The position numbers were made by a program, and so were the translations under genes. From DATFVA01 sp963747755 (lineage in GTDB: Bacteria > Bacteroidota > Ignavibacteria > Ignavibacteriales > Ignavibacteriaceae), in NCBI GenBank assembly GCA_963747755.1, contig CAVVGK010000014.1, forward strand, positions 248,001 to 312,000: 64,000 nucleotides of DNA, written 5' to 3'. Shown here one piece after another: positions 44,748 through 53,255 of this stretch; within the stretch, counting starts at the first letter, position 1; each line of letters opens with the position of its first letter. Under the pieces are notes generated by a model that saw only the letters and a program-made list of their open reading frames with translations, was not told the origin of the DNA and ran no database searches.

Positions 44748-44808
44748 TGTGATTCCAGACTTTTTTAGGAATCTTCCACCCGGATGCTGAAACAAGTTCA
44801 ACATGACA
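44748..44808. repeat. Inverted-repeat element overlapping the upstream open frame of the M20 gene
   Basis: About 61 bases. The right arm on the minus strand reads TGTCATGTTGAACTTGTTTC, the widespread intergenic repeat end; the left arm TGTGATTCCAGACTTTTTTA pairs with it imperfectly across about 27 positions. It has the look of a mobile palindromic element, and the annotated-looking NLFQHPG N-terminus comes from it. Confidence 0.65.
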
Positions 44809-44882
44809 ATCATATATGGAAATACAAAAACAAACTTCCCTGCTGATAAAATCATTTAGGCATGACCGGATTAATGTCTGTC

Positions 44883-46349
44883 TCAATCGGGCTCCTCGCT
44901 CAATTCGATTTCTCTGATTTCCTGTGGAGAAGTTAAGAAACTTATCGTCACAAAAGTAATCGCTGATAGGGAAATTCCATAAATATTGGCATCGAGTCCC
45001 AGCGGCAGGCTAATCCCTAATGCAATGAGTGCAATTGTTGTGCCTCCTCCAAGGACCATCGACCACAAAGCGGCAGTTGAGTTACTCCGCTTCCAGAAGA
45101 AAGCCCCTATCACGGGGATGAACAATCCAGATACCATAAATGCATATGAATACAACATCAGCTGAAGCACGTTCTGCATATAGGATGCGAGGAACAATGC
45201 AAGCGCCCCAATAAAAAGAGTAATTAGTTGGGAATAGCGAAGAAACTTTTTCTGATCTGAACTAATATTAAAGAACCGGTCGAGTATGTCAGTCATAACA
45301 TTGCCTGAAGCAGCCATGAGGCAGCTGTCGGCAGTTGACATTATAGCAGAGAAATAGGCTGACATCATCAGTCCCATTAAACCTATAGGAAGTATCGAAC
45401 GAAGGAGCATTGGAAGTCCCATCTCAGAATCCATACTGCCGATAGTTGCATAACCAAGGTATTCGAACATTCCATCATTTGCAGCCACTCTGGCAAAGAG
45501 TCCAAGCAGCACACCCATAAAAGCCATAGCAGGCCACTCAAACAGTCCCGCAATAAACCATGCCTTCTTAGCCTCCTTCTCGCTTTTACATGCATAAATT
45601 CTCTGGTAAAGAGTCATCCCCACAAACCAGATCGGCACAATGGTAACAAACCAGTTAACCATCGTCTGCCAGCTAAGGTTGCTCAGTGAAAAAAACTCAG
45701 GCGGCACAGCTTTAGCAATCTCTGAATAACCTCCGACCGCAAAGTAAGCGATTGGAATTCCTATAAATATTAATCCCACCATCAATATTATCCATTGAAC
45801 AGTATCAGTATAAATAACTGCCTTCATTCCTCCAAGGAAAGTATAAATAACTACGATTGCTCCCATTATCAAAAGCGCAGTTTCAATATCGAGTGAAATA
45901 AATGAGGCGGCTGCAAGTTTAGCGCCGGCAAGTATCTGTGAACTCGTAAAACCTATATACCCTATTGCAGAAATGAAACCTGCTATAATAGCAACCTTCC
46001 TGTTATAAAAAGTTTCAAAGATCTGCGGAAAAGTGTAGAGTTCTTTAAAGTTTTTCATCTTATTAACTTTGGGAATCAGCAGAACGGCGCTGAGCCATGC
46101 TCCGATCAGACCTGTAAAGAGCATCCAGGAACCTGAGATACCCATGACAAATCCGAGACCTCCAAGTCCAATTGAGAAACCGCCACCCACATCGGTAGCC
46201 ACAACCGAAAGTCCCACGTGAACACTTCCCATACTTCTTCCGGCAACGTAATAATCGTCTGCATCCTTATTCTTACGCAGGAAGAAAAATCCTATCCCCA
46301 GCATTGTAATCATATAGACAGAGAAAATACTGATGTCTATCCAGTGCAT
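44883..46349 (-). CDS. Sodium:solute symporter family transporter
   Basis: 488-residue membrane carrier of the SSS/SLC5 family with about 13 hydrophobic helices. MHWIDISIFSVYMITMLGIG is the first, and AGRSMGSVHVGLSVVATDVGGGFSIGLGGLG carries the helix-1 Na-site region. The long substrate-specific regions give no clear ligand. It starts two bases after the ornithine/alanine-racemase-like gene and probably imports the amino acid, peptide or acyl-amino acid processed by its neighbours. Confidence 0.92.
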   Translation of the reverse strand: MHWIDISIFSVYMITMLGIGFFFLRKNKDADDYYVAGRSMGSVHVGLSVVATDVGGGFSIGLGGLGFVMGISGSWMLFTGLIGAWLSAVLLIPKVNKMKNFKELYTFPQIFETFYNRKVAIIAGFISAIGYIGFTSSQILAGAKLAAASFISLDIETALLIMGAIVVIYTFLGGMKAVIYTDTVQWIILMVGLIFIGIPIAYFAVGGYSEIAKAVPPEFFSLSNLSWQTMVNWFVTIVPIWFVGMTLYQRIYACKSEKEAKKAWFIAGLFEWPAMAFMGVLLGLFARVAANDGMFEYLGYATIGSMDSEMGLPMLLRSILPIGLMGLMMSAYFSAIMSTADSCLMAASGNVMTDILDRFFNISSDQKKFLRYSQLITLFIGALALFLASYMQNVLQLMLYSYAFMVSGLFIPVIGAFFWKRSNSTAALWSMVLGGGTTIALIALGISLPLGLDANIYGISLSAITFVTISFLTSPQEIREIELSEEPD

Positions 46350-46351
46350 AT

Positions 46352-47446
46352 TTAAACAATCTCCTTTGTTACATATTTTGTATTCATTAGCCGTGCAACA
46401 GCCATATAGTTAGGTTTAAAATGAAGCTGTTTCCCGACAGAGAACTTCCCTTTTTTATCTCCCGTATCATAAACAGTCATATCAGAAGTAGTTCCGATGA
46501 ACTTAATATTATCATCCTTAGGCGTAATATGGGAAGGATCCACATCAATCTCACCGAAGTCGACTATAGCCCTGTACGACTTCTTGTCAATGTCGATATC
46601 CACATCTCTCTGGAAATCATGTGCTGTAATTCCAATACCGGCATCAGTGAGGTTGCCGTCGGGCACCATTTCCTTCTCTTCAAGTTCAAGAATCTCCGCG
46701 GAGAAGTCGAATGCATTTGTAGAAAGGTTCTTAAACCTCTTATTGTCGATTATGGAAACTCCGAGGAATGCCGTTTCACCTATCCTGAAATGATTTATAC
46801 CATCGGGCAGTCTGTTCCGCATAACGAGGGGAAGTGTTATAGAACTTCCGGCAGAGACAAGATTGAGTTTTTTATCAAACTTTTCCTCAACAAGCATTTT
46901 ATACAGACTAAGCTGAACCATTTTATCATAAGTCGGCTCTACACCGTACATACAACCGAGATTTGTACCGAGTCCCTCTATCTTTATATTTTTCAGTCCA
47001 AATAATTTTTCATAAAAAGAAAGAACGTTATCGCGCAGTATTCCCTCCCGAAGCTCACCAAGTTCGATCATTATGATAACACGGTGCGTTTTGCCCAGTT
47101 TTTCAGCCTCTCTATTCAGCGCTTCAATAGTAGTATATGAGCTGTTAAGTGATATATCCGCATACTGAACAATTTTTTTAGCAAGAACAGGAGCGGGGGG
47201 CTTGATATACATTGTGACAATATCGGGTTTAATTTCCTTAATCGTTTTCAGATTGGAAATCCTTGAATCACCTACCGAATGGACTCTTTTTATAGACTCA
47301 TCACAGATTATCTTTTCAAGCACCGGCCTGTTGCCTCCGAGGATCTTCACCACTAATGACCAATCGATATTTTTTTCCGCGAGAAATGAACTCAGCTTAA
47401 TTATATTCTCACAGATACGGTTTGTATTTACATTTAAAGTTGCCAT
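46352..47446 (-). CDS. Ornithine/alanine racemase family PLP enzyme
   Basis: 364 residues, the alanine-racemase-fold family that includes ornithine racemase. The PLP lysine lies in SLVVKILGGNRP (about 31-40). GDSRISNLKTIK, ADISLNSSYTTIEALN, MIELGELREGI, GTNLGCMYGVEPTYD and INHFRIGETAFLG are shared with that family. The N-terminus MATLNVNTNRICENIIKLSS is typical. It sits one base after a GNAT gene and two bases before the symporter, and the fourth gene of the cluster is a second racemase, so this operon likely handles a specific D-amino acid. Substrate unknown. Confidence 0.85.
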   Translation of the reverse strand: MATLNVNTNRICENIIKLSSFLAEKNIDWSLVVKILGGNRPVLEKIICDESIKRVHSVGDSRISNLKTIKEIKPDIVTMYIKPPAPVLAKKIVQYADISLNSSYTTIEALNREAEKLGKTHRVIIMIELGELREGILRDNVLSFYEKLFGLKNIKIEGLGTNLGCMYGVEPTYDKMVQLSLYKMLVEEKFDKKLNLVSAGSSITLPLVMRNRLPDGINHFRIGETAFLGVSIIDNKRFKNLSTNAFDFSAEILELEEKEMVPDGNLTDAGIGITAHDFQRDVDIDIDKKSYRAIVDFGEIDVDPSHITPKDDNIKFIGTTSDMTVYDTGDKKGKFSVGKQLHFKPNYMAVARLMNTKYVTKEIV

Positions 47447-47447
47447 T

Positions 47448-47897
47448 TTATTTCTCTTTTTTGAATCTCATTTCAGCATACTTCGTAGTAAAGCCGATAC
47501 GTTCATAAAGACGTTTGGCAGGGTTATCATATTCAACGTGCAGTTTAACATCACCGTCGGCAATAGATATTGCTTTATTTACTATTTCCCTGCCGTAACC
47601 TTTTCCCCTGAATCCGGAATCGACTGCAACATACACAAGTACATTTTCGGGAATATAACCGGACATCCCTGTATTGTTCATCACCAATGCGCCGATCAGC
47701 TCATCTTCATGAAATGCAGCAAGCAGGAAACCACCGCAGCCTTTTTCATTAGAGAAAGCGTAATCAATTGATTTTCCGATAGCGTCTTTAGAATCGCCAA
47801 ACTTATCCAGATGTTGATAAAGGAAATCAATAAACTTTTCCCTGGTAAGTTCTTTATCGAATTCGTTTTCTTGTTTTATTTGTTTAAATCTCAACAT
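47448..47897 (-). CDS. GNAT family N-acetyltransferase
   Basis: 149 residues with the acetyl-CoA motif VDSGFRGKGYGREIVNKAI (about 92-110) and the terminal LYERIGF typical of small-molecule acetyltransferases. First gene of the GNAT-racemase-symporter-M20-racemase cluster, one base before the racemase. If the M20 enzyme removes acyl groups, this transferase could be its opposite partner; that is inference. Confidence 0.85.
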   Translation of the reverse strand: MLRFKQIKQENEFDKELTREKFIDFLYQHLDKFGDSKDAIGKSIDYAFSNEKGCGGFLLAAFHEDELIGALVMNNTGMSGYIPENVLVYVAVDSGFRGKGYGREIVNKAISIADGDVKLHVEYDNPAKRLYERIGFTTKYAEMRFKKEK

Positions 47898-48296
47898 TAT
47901 TTTTCTCCTGAATTTTTAAAAATAATAGTCCCCACCCGTTCCATAACCCGGAACAGATAGTCTTATTTACAAGGTACTAGTTATGTCTGAATGAATTAAA
48001 TAATTTTAAAAAGGAATACTTCAACGGGGTAAGGTTAATTTCTCCTGAAGATCGCGTATTCCTACGGGGAGTAAGATCAGGTAATCTCTGCGGGTAAATT
48101 CTGATATCTGCTTCAAACAGACCGGAAACGGGCACAACAAAAGTTTTTTTTAATGAAATTTGATATACAAATATAACAATAATCACGTTAAAGATCAGGT
48201 TTTTGTGCCAATTATCATTAGTCAAGGCTACCGGAACACTAATAACAGCACAATAAAGAGCGTATATGTATCTTGTAAAAAAATGGAAAGGATATT
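47898..48296. other. Intergenic region with weak repeat-like sequence
   Basis: About 400 bases between a leftward and a rightward gene. 48020-48115 contains CCTACGGGGAG and CTGCGGGTAA segments that resemble the palindromic repeats at 7.3 and 42.3 kb but are too decayed for a firm match. An 82-codon frame through it is rejected. Confidence 0.35.
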
Positions 48297-48431
48297 ATGC
48301 GCGCAAAGAAGACGAAAAAGAAACTATCAAAAATAAAAAAGATTGCAGGATATACTTCAACTTTTGCAACAGTAGGAATTTTATTAACTACACTTATTCA
48401 GAAAGTAAGAAAGAAGAAAGGTTCTGAGTAA
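48297..48431 (+). CDS. Small membrane protein, single helix with basic ends
   Basis: A 44-codon frame from ATG 48297: MRAKKTKKKLSKIKKIAGYT, then a hydrophobic segment (STFATVGILLTTLI), then QKVRKKKGSE. GGAAAGGA precedes the start. A strong terminator lies 118 bases downstream, so transcription of the interval is likely. A longer overlapping frame from 48266 gives a lysine-rich non-membrane product and is less convincing. Function unknown. Confidence 0.45.
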   Translation: MRAKKTKKKLSKIKKIAGYTSTFATVGILLTTLIQKVRKKKGSE

Positions 48432-48548
48432 AGTATAGAATTATTTTTTCATGTTTACTTTTCTGGTTGACAATTGATAAGTTTATTTCCAAATTTGGGC
48501 AGGTTCTTTCAAGAGGTTACCCCTGCCTCTTGATGGTAAATGAATCTG

Positions 48549-48586
48549 ACCCGCTGAGGATCCCCCTTCGGCGGGTTTTTTATTTT
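48549..48586 (+). terminator. Rho-independent terminator
   Basis: Stem ACCCGCTGAGG (48549-48559) pairs with CCTTCGGCGGGT (48565-48576) with G-U pairs, followed by TTTTTTATTTT. It would end the transcript of the small membrane protein gene. Confidence 0.85.
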
Positions 48587-48694
48587 AGAGTCCCGAACTT
48601 CATAACAAACCAATGGAACTACTGACCCAAACTTCATAGATATTCTTGTTAAGCAAGGTAAGAGATGGATAAACCAGGCAGTCTCCAATCAGGT

Positions 48695-49708
48695 TTATGG
48701 CTTTAAATAAAGCGGGTAGGCTTTGAGATCGGGATAAATTTTTATTGCCGGCAGAGGGAGATGAATGTAGTTTAGCAATCTCAAAGCTTCTTTAAGGAAT
48801 CCATCTTCGGGCTTAAATAATTTTACAAGATCAATATCCGGGGAAATTATAAAGACTTTATGAATGGCTTCAGGATTATCGAGGTTAGTAATTGAGACTC
48901 CGAGTGCAAGGTTGAGAAAATCAGGCATGAACGAGTTCATCTCTGAGGGGAGCAGATTTTTTAAATCGGCTGCTAACCAGAATGTTTCTCCTTCGTAGTC
49001 ATCGTTAAAGAACTGGTTATTTTTGCTACCCTGGTTCATCTTATTATAGTATGCGCTGTTTGACGGAAAATAGCTGTACTTAAAATTAAAGTTCTGAAGA
49101 AAGGGAATTTTTTTCTGAGCATATGGATAAAAAGCACCGACCGCACTGCCCGCAAGGTCAACCGGATCAAATCCCCAGGTAGGAGCAAAACCATCTTTAA
49201 TCTCCACTCCAGTATAGACCAGTGTACTGAACAATCCTCCGTAAAGCAGCGAGGATTCTTCATCCAGTCCTGCCCATCGCAAACCTTCACTAAAGCATTC
49301 TGTGAATAAAATTCCGCCGTACAGATGTCCTATTTTATCCACGTTTTCTGTATAGGTATAGTTATAATCAATGTGAAAATGAGTATTACCCTGATTCCAC
49401 CAGGCTGTTTCCCATCGGTAGTATATGCCTCCCAAAATTGCTAGTGAAGTCCCCGAAACAATACCCAGACGAACATAACTGATATTATCTTCAGGAACAA
49501 ACGTATTATCAAATGCCTTAATTGAATCTAGAGGAACATGAGGATTTACAGTACTCTCCAGCGGATAAAAGCTCCTGACTTCCGGATCCAAATGGGAAAA
49601 TAAATTTAAGGAATTGCTATTAAGCTCCAATGATCTTTGAGCGAAGGAAGAGCCGCAATTAAATATCAGAATTACCAATATGGATCTGACAGCTAGCCTG
49701 GACACCAC
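48695..49708 (-). CDS. DUF2279 (YfiM-like) exported protein
   Basis: 337-residue protein with an N-terminal signal (VILIFNCGSSFAQ). It has the DUF2279 pattern: NVDKIGHLYGGILFTECFSE, VYTGVEIKDGFAPTWGFDPVDLAGSAVG. The start is GTG 49708 with GAGGAA upstream. DUF2279 proteins are membrane-associated with unknown function. No operon partner: prfB lies upstream (96 bases away). Confidence 0.7.
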   Translation of the reverse strand: MVSRLAVRSILVILIFNCGSSFAQRSLELNSNSLNLFSHLDPEVRSFYPLESTVNPHVPLDSIKAFDNTFVPEDNISYVRLGIVSGTSLAILGGIYYRWETAWWNQGNTHFHIDYNYTYTENVDKIGHLYGGILFTECFSEGLRWAGLDEESSLLYGGLFSTLVYTGVEIKDGFAPTWGFDPVDLAGSAVGAFYPYAQKKIPFLQNFNFKYSYFPSNSAYYNKMNQGSKNNQFFNDDYEGETFWLAADLKNLLPSEMNSFMPDFLNLALGVSITNLDNPEAIHKVFIISPDIDLVKLFKPEDGFLKEALRLLNYIHLPLPAIKIYPDLKAYPLYLKP

Positions 49709-49804
49709 TTCCTCTGAATTACTGGTAGAATTTTTCTATATCTGATATGCGAATTTGGGCAATAAATATTTTTATATCAAGGTATTACTGCTCTCGCTCA
49801 AAAT

Positions 49805-50906
49805 TTAATTCTGGCTGAACTTCATTAAAAAAGCTTTGATAAACCTGTTGATGTCTCCGTCCATCACCGACTGTACGTCCGAAGTTTCCTCATCAGTACG
49901 ATGGTCTTTAACCATATTATAAGGGTGAAAAACATAGGAACGAATCTGGCTTCCCCATTCTATCTTCATTTTACTCTTTTCAACTTCATCCAGCTCGGCT
50001 TCCTGTTTCTCCTTTTCGATCTGGTAGAGTTTCGATTTCAACAGCTTCATTGCATTTGTTCTATTTTGAAGCTGAGATCTCTCGCTCTGGCATGCCGCAA
50101 CAGTGTTGGTAGGAATATGAGTTATACGGACAGCCGTTTCAACCTTATTAACGTTCTGACCTCCCTTGCCGCCCGACCTGTAAGTATCAACCCTGAGATC
50201 AGCAGGATTTATTTCTATCTCAATTGTATCATCTATTTCAGGAATAACGAATACTGAGGCAAACGAAGTATGTCTCCTCTTGTTAGAATCAAAGGGAGAA
50301 ATTCTAACAAGACGGTGAACGCCGTTTTCTGCTTTCAGGTAACCGTATGCAAATTCGCCCTGCACCTCGATTGAAACACTTTTAATACCGGCTCCGTCTC
50401 CTTCAAGCAGATCCAGAATCGTCATTTTGAAATCGTTTTGTTCACCCCAGCGAAGGTACATACGCATGAGCATTTCCGCCCAGTCCTGCGCCTCTGTACC
50501 GCCTGCGCCTGAATGAATTGACAGGATACAGTTCTTATTATCATCCTGACCGCTGAGCATATTCTTAAATTCAGCCTCTTCTACAGACTTTTTGACGGAT
50601 TCCAGTTCACCTTCAATATCATTCCTGAAAGATTCATCATCCTCCATTTCGGCAAGCTGGATAAACTCTTTCAAAGCAGATGCCTTTTTATCAAGCTCCT
50701 TCCAAAGGTTGACCCAATTCTCAAGGGATTTAATTTCCTGAAGGATCTTTTGTGCCCCCATCTGATCATTCCAGAAATCAGGCTGACTGGTCTGGTTCTG
50801 CAGTTCTTTTATTTTTGAGTCTTTTGTATCGACGTCAAAGATAACCTCTTAATGTCTCGATCCTATCCTTGTATTCTTCCAGCTGCTTTAATTCATCTTC
50901 GTACAT
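49805..50906 (-). CDS. prfB: Peptide chain release factor 2 (programmed +1 frameshift)
   Basis: Recognises UGA and UAA stop codons and releases the peptide. Translation starts at ATG 50906 (AGGAG upstream) and reads MYEDELKQLEEYKDRIETLR, then GYL, then an in-frame TGA at 50835-50837. The +1 frame continues DVDTKDSKIKELQNQ to the end, giving about 366 residues. The slip site CTTTGAC and the internal Shine-Dalgarno AGAGGT form the known autoregulation element. The SPF codon-recognition motif (RISPFDSNKRR) and the catalytic GGQ (SGGKGGQNVNK) are present. Confidence 0.97.
50834..50849 (-). promoter_or_regulatory. prfB programmed frameshift signal
   Basis: AGAGGTTATCTTTGAC on the minus strand: an internal ribosome-pairing AGAGGT, then CTT followed by TGA and C. 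Low release factor 2 favours the +1 slip and thus more synthesis. This is the classic autoregulatory site. Confidence 0.95.
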
Positions 50907-50960
50907 TTAATCTCCTGATACTTTAGTATTTATGAGTTAAGATTTCTCAAACATGTTCCA

Positions 50961-51281
50961 TCATTCTTTGATCTCAAGTTCCATCCGCAGAAGTGCTGCA
51001 GCAAGGGTTTTACCCTGGGCATCGTGCTTCAAGGAGACTGTGCCGCCGCCGCCTAAGGTCTTATTTAATATAAAATTAAGTGCTCTAATATTAGGAAGTT
51101 CATACCGTTCAACTTCGCCGAAGCAAATTCCTTTGAAATGCTCCTTTACCCTTTTTTGAGTTAAATGTTTTTTTATAATTTCATATCCCTTATCATCATA
51201 AGCAATAATTCCTACATTAGCGGCATCGCCTTTGTCCCCGCTTCTGCCATGGGCGATATCTAATAATCTTATTTTTGTCAT
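50961..51281 (-). CDS. AtuA C-terminal-like (AtuC-type) domain protein
   Basis: 106-residue protein starting MTKIRLLDIAHGRSGDKGDA. It is a small domain that in some bacteria is fused to the AtuA-like (DUF1446) protein and here is separate. Its ATG overlaps the end of the AtuA-like gene by four bases (51278-51281), so the two probably act as one complex. The AtuA family was named from acyclic terpene use, but biochemistry is thin. Confidence 0.8.
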   Translation of the reverse strand: MTKIRLLDIAHGRSGDKGDAANVGIIAYDDKGYEIIKKHLTQKRVKEHFKGICFGEVERYELPNIRALNFILNKTLGGGGTVSLKHDAQGKTLAAALLRMELEIKE

Positions 51282-52648
51282 TTCAACTCCAGTATTTTAA
51301 CATTAGGTTCAACTAGTTTTTTAGGTATCAAAGCCGGCCAGTATGCTATTACTTCGCTTGGCCTGGGACGGCCGCCTGCAAAACCGGTAACACTTGGTGG
51401 ACCCGTAAGAATAAGCGGAGCGATTTCCATCCCGAACCTTTTTAATGATTCATAATCTTTTGAACGTACTGCTACCCGCAGCATTACTTCATTAATTTTG
51501 TCTTCATCGATATCAGGAACCAACGGACCATGAGTTGAGTTGTAGCCCACATATTCAGTCCTGATCTCATCGAATTTTAGTCCCAGGTTCTCAAGCCGCT
51601 GCCTGAGTATCTTATCAGCTGCTTTAGCTTTTGTCAGTGCTTCCGGCCATGAGTAAGTTAGTGAAGCAGCAGCAGCGAATCCATCGGCATAAGAGCAGGA
51701 GACTTTATATGAATCCGTAGCTTCCTTCCCTTTCACGTCAAACACGCGAACCCTGTCATTCCCGAGATCCTCAAGCTTTATCGAAGTAAAATCAGCTACA
51801 CAATCAGGTGTAATGTAAGAGGTCGGGTCACCAATCTCATACACAAGCTGCTCTGCTACAGTCTCAAACGATACCCTCCCGCCTGTTCCGGAATGCTTGG
51901 TGATAATAACATCGCCGTTAGGATAAGCTTCAGCTATCGGGAAACCAATTTCAGCCATATTATTTATCGATTTCCAGTCACCCAGGAAATTTCCGCCGGA
52001 GGACTGAGCACCGCATTCCAGAATATGTCCTGCGACTGTTCCCGCTGACATCAGATCATAATTCTCACTGTCCCACCCGAATTCATAGATCATCGGAGCA
52101 AGGGTTAAACCTGTATCAGTAGTTCTTCCGGTTATAACGATATCGGCTCCGCGTTTGAGAGCTTCAACAATAGGCATAGCACCGAAGTAAACATTGGCGC
52201 TGACAAGCTTATCCTTATAAGGTAGAATAGACTCACCTGTTTCCATATTCTTCAGTTCACATCCTGATGAAATGATGTCATCAATATTGTCACGGATGTC
52301 ATCTCCTAATACCACGGCAATATCAAGCTTTTTAATATTGAGACCCATAGCAATTTCAAGTATTGAATCTGCGCAGGCAATGGGGTTAACCCCTCCACCG
52401 TTTGTTATAACCCTAATTCCTTTTTCCACACAAACAGGCAGAATTCTTTTCATAAGATCAGGGAGGTCTCTTGCATACCCGAGGTTAGGATTTCTCATTT
52501 TCTGTTTCTGAAGAATGGACATGGTTACCTCTGCCAGATAATCCATTACCAGGTAATCTACTTCACCCTTAGTGACCTGGTTGTAGGGAGCATCAATTAG
52601 GTCCCCCCAGAAACCCTGCCCTGAGGCTATTCTGATTTTATCTTTCAA
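51278..52648 (-). CDS. AtuA-like (DUF1446) protein
   Basis: 456 residues of the acyclic-terpene-utilisation AtuA family: GFWGDLIDAPYNQVTKGEVD near the start, VITNGGGVNPIACAD, DIVITGRTTDTGLTLAPMIYEFGWD, HILECGAQSSGGNF, PNGDVIITKHSGTGGRVSFET. Function is not firmly known. It lies downstream of an HMG-CoA synthase/thiolase/DUF35 triad, separated from it by a terminator hairpin (52750-52803), and overlaps the AtuC-type gene by ATGA. Confidence 0.85.
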   Translation of the reverse strand: MKDKIRIASGQGFWGDLIDAPYNQVTKGEVDYLVMDYLAEVTMSILQKQKMRNPNLGYARDLPDLMKRILPVCVEKGIRVITNGGGVNPIACADSILEIAMGLNIKKLDIAVVLGDDIRDNIDDIISSGCELKNMETGESILPYKDKLVSANVYFGAMPIVEALKRGADIVITGRTTDTGLTLAPMIYEFGWDSENYDLMSAGTVAGHILECGAQSSGGNFLGDWKSINNMAEIGFPIAEAYPNGDVIITKHSGTGGRVSFETVAEQLVYEIGDPTSYITPDCVADFTSIKLEDLGNDRVRVFDVKGKEATDSYKVSCSYADGFAAAASLTYSWPEALTKAKAADKILRQRLENLGLKFDEIRTEYVGYNSTHGPLVPDIDEDKINEVMLRVAVRSKDYESLKRFGMEIAPLILTGPPSVTGFAGGRPRPSEVIAYWPALIPKKLVEPNVKILELK

Positions 52649-52749
52649 TTAATATCACTCCGATAATTATTATTACATAATATAACGTTATTTTTTGAAT
52701 TCCTTTATGATCGACCAATAAAGGGGCAACCAGGAAGGATAGATCTTTA

Positions 52750-52803
52750 AAATAAAAAGAGACAAAATTTTGAGTAGAAATACGACTTAAAATTTTGCCT
52801 CTT
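52750..52803 (-). terminator. Rho-independent terminator after the DUF35 gene
   Basis: A 17-base stem with two mismatches, AGAGACAAAATTTTGAG (52759-52775) against CTTAAAATTTTGCCTCT (52787-52803), is followed on the minus strand by TTTTTATTTT. It would end the HMG-CoA synthase-thiolase-DUF35 transcript. Confidence 0.75.
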
Positions 52804-52865
52804 CAAAATTCTAAATCAAATGATAAAAAACCATCATATGATTCAGAAATATAGATCACACAGAA

Positions 52866-53255
52866 TTAAATTACAACCGCCTTATAACCATAGCAATGAA
52901 GTCCCGACTTACCTTCATCCTGTATCCGGCGGAAGACAATCTTCACTTTCTGGCCTATTTCCACCGTATTAACATCGATATCAGCGACCTGCATAGTTAG
53001 CCTAACGCCGTCGTTCACTTCAACTATAGCGACTGCATACGGGGTTTGCTGTGAAAAGTTTGAAGGTCCCACTCTTATAACGGTGAACGTCAATATTTTT
53101 CCAGTGTCCGAAAGTTTTATCGTCTCAAATTCTTTTGATTTACACTCACCGCAATATGCCCGCGGAGGGAAATAAACCTTGCCACACTTTTTGCATCGTG
53201 CTGCCTCCAGCCTGTAGCGCTGCGGAATTTCGCGGAAATATCTTGGACTAATCAT
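52866..53255 (-). CDS. Zn-ribbon/OB-fold DUF35 protein
   Basis: 129-residue protein with a rubredoxin-like zinc ribbon (C21, C24, C35, C38 in ARCKKCGKVYFPPRAYCGEC) followed by an OB-fold. In archaea the DUF35 protein bridges acetoacetyl-CoA thiolase and HMG-CoA synthase and holds the CoA arm. It overlaps the thiolase gene by ATGA, so the same bridging role is likely here. Confidence 0.85.
   Translation of the reverse strand: MISPRYFREIPQRYRLEAARCKKCGKVYFPPRAYCGECKSKEFETIKLSDTGKILTFTVIRVGPSNFSQQTPYAVAIVEVNDGVRLTMQVADIDVNTVEIGQKVKIVFRRIQDEGKSGLHCYGYKAVVI

Noticed and set aside
44730..44855. Longer N-terminus for the M20 protein (start at 44855)
   Set aside because: The extra residues come largely from an inverted-repeat element; a TTG with AGGA upstream at 44729 fits the family length.
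46421..47005. 194-codon plus-strand frame
   Set aside because: Antisense to the racemase-like gene; composition and lack of a start signal argue against it.
47977..48225. 82-codon minus-strand open frame
   Set aside because: It passes through repeat-like sequence, has no ribosome site that I can see and no recognisable domain.
49805..50761. prfB as a truncated or broken gene
   Set aside because: The interruption is the known programmed +1 frameshift with slip site CTTTGAC, so the gene is intact.
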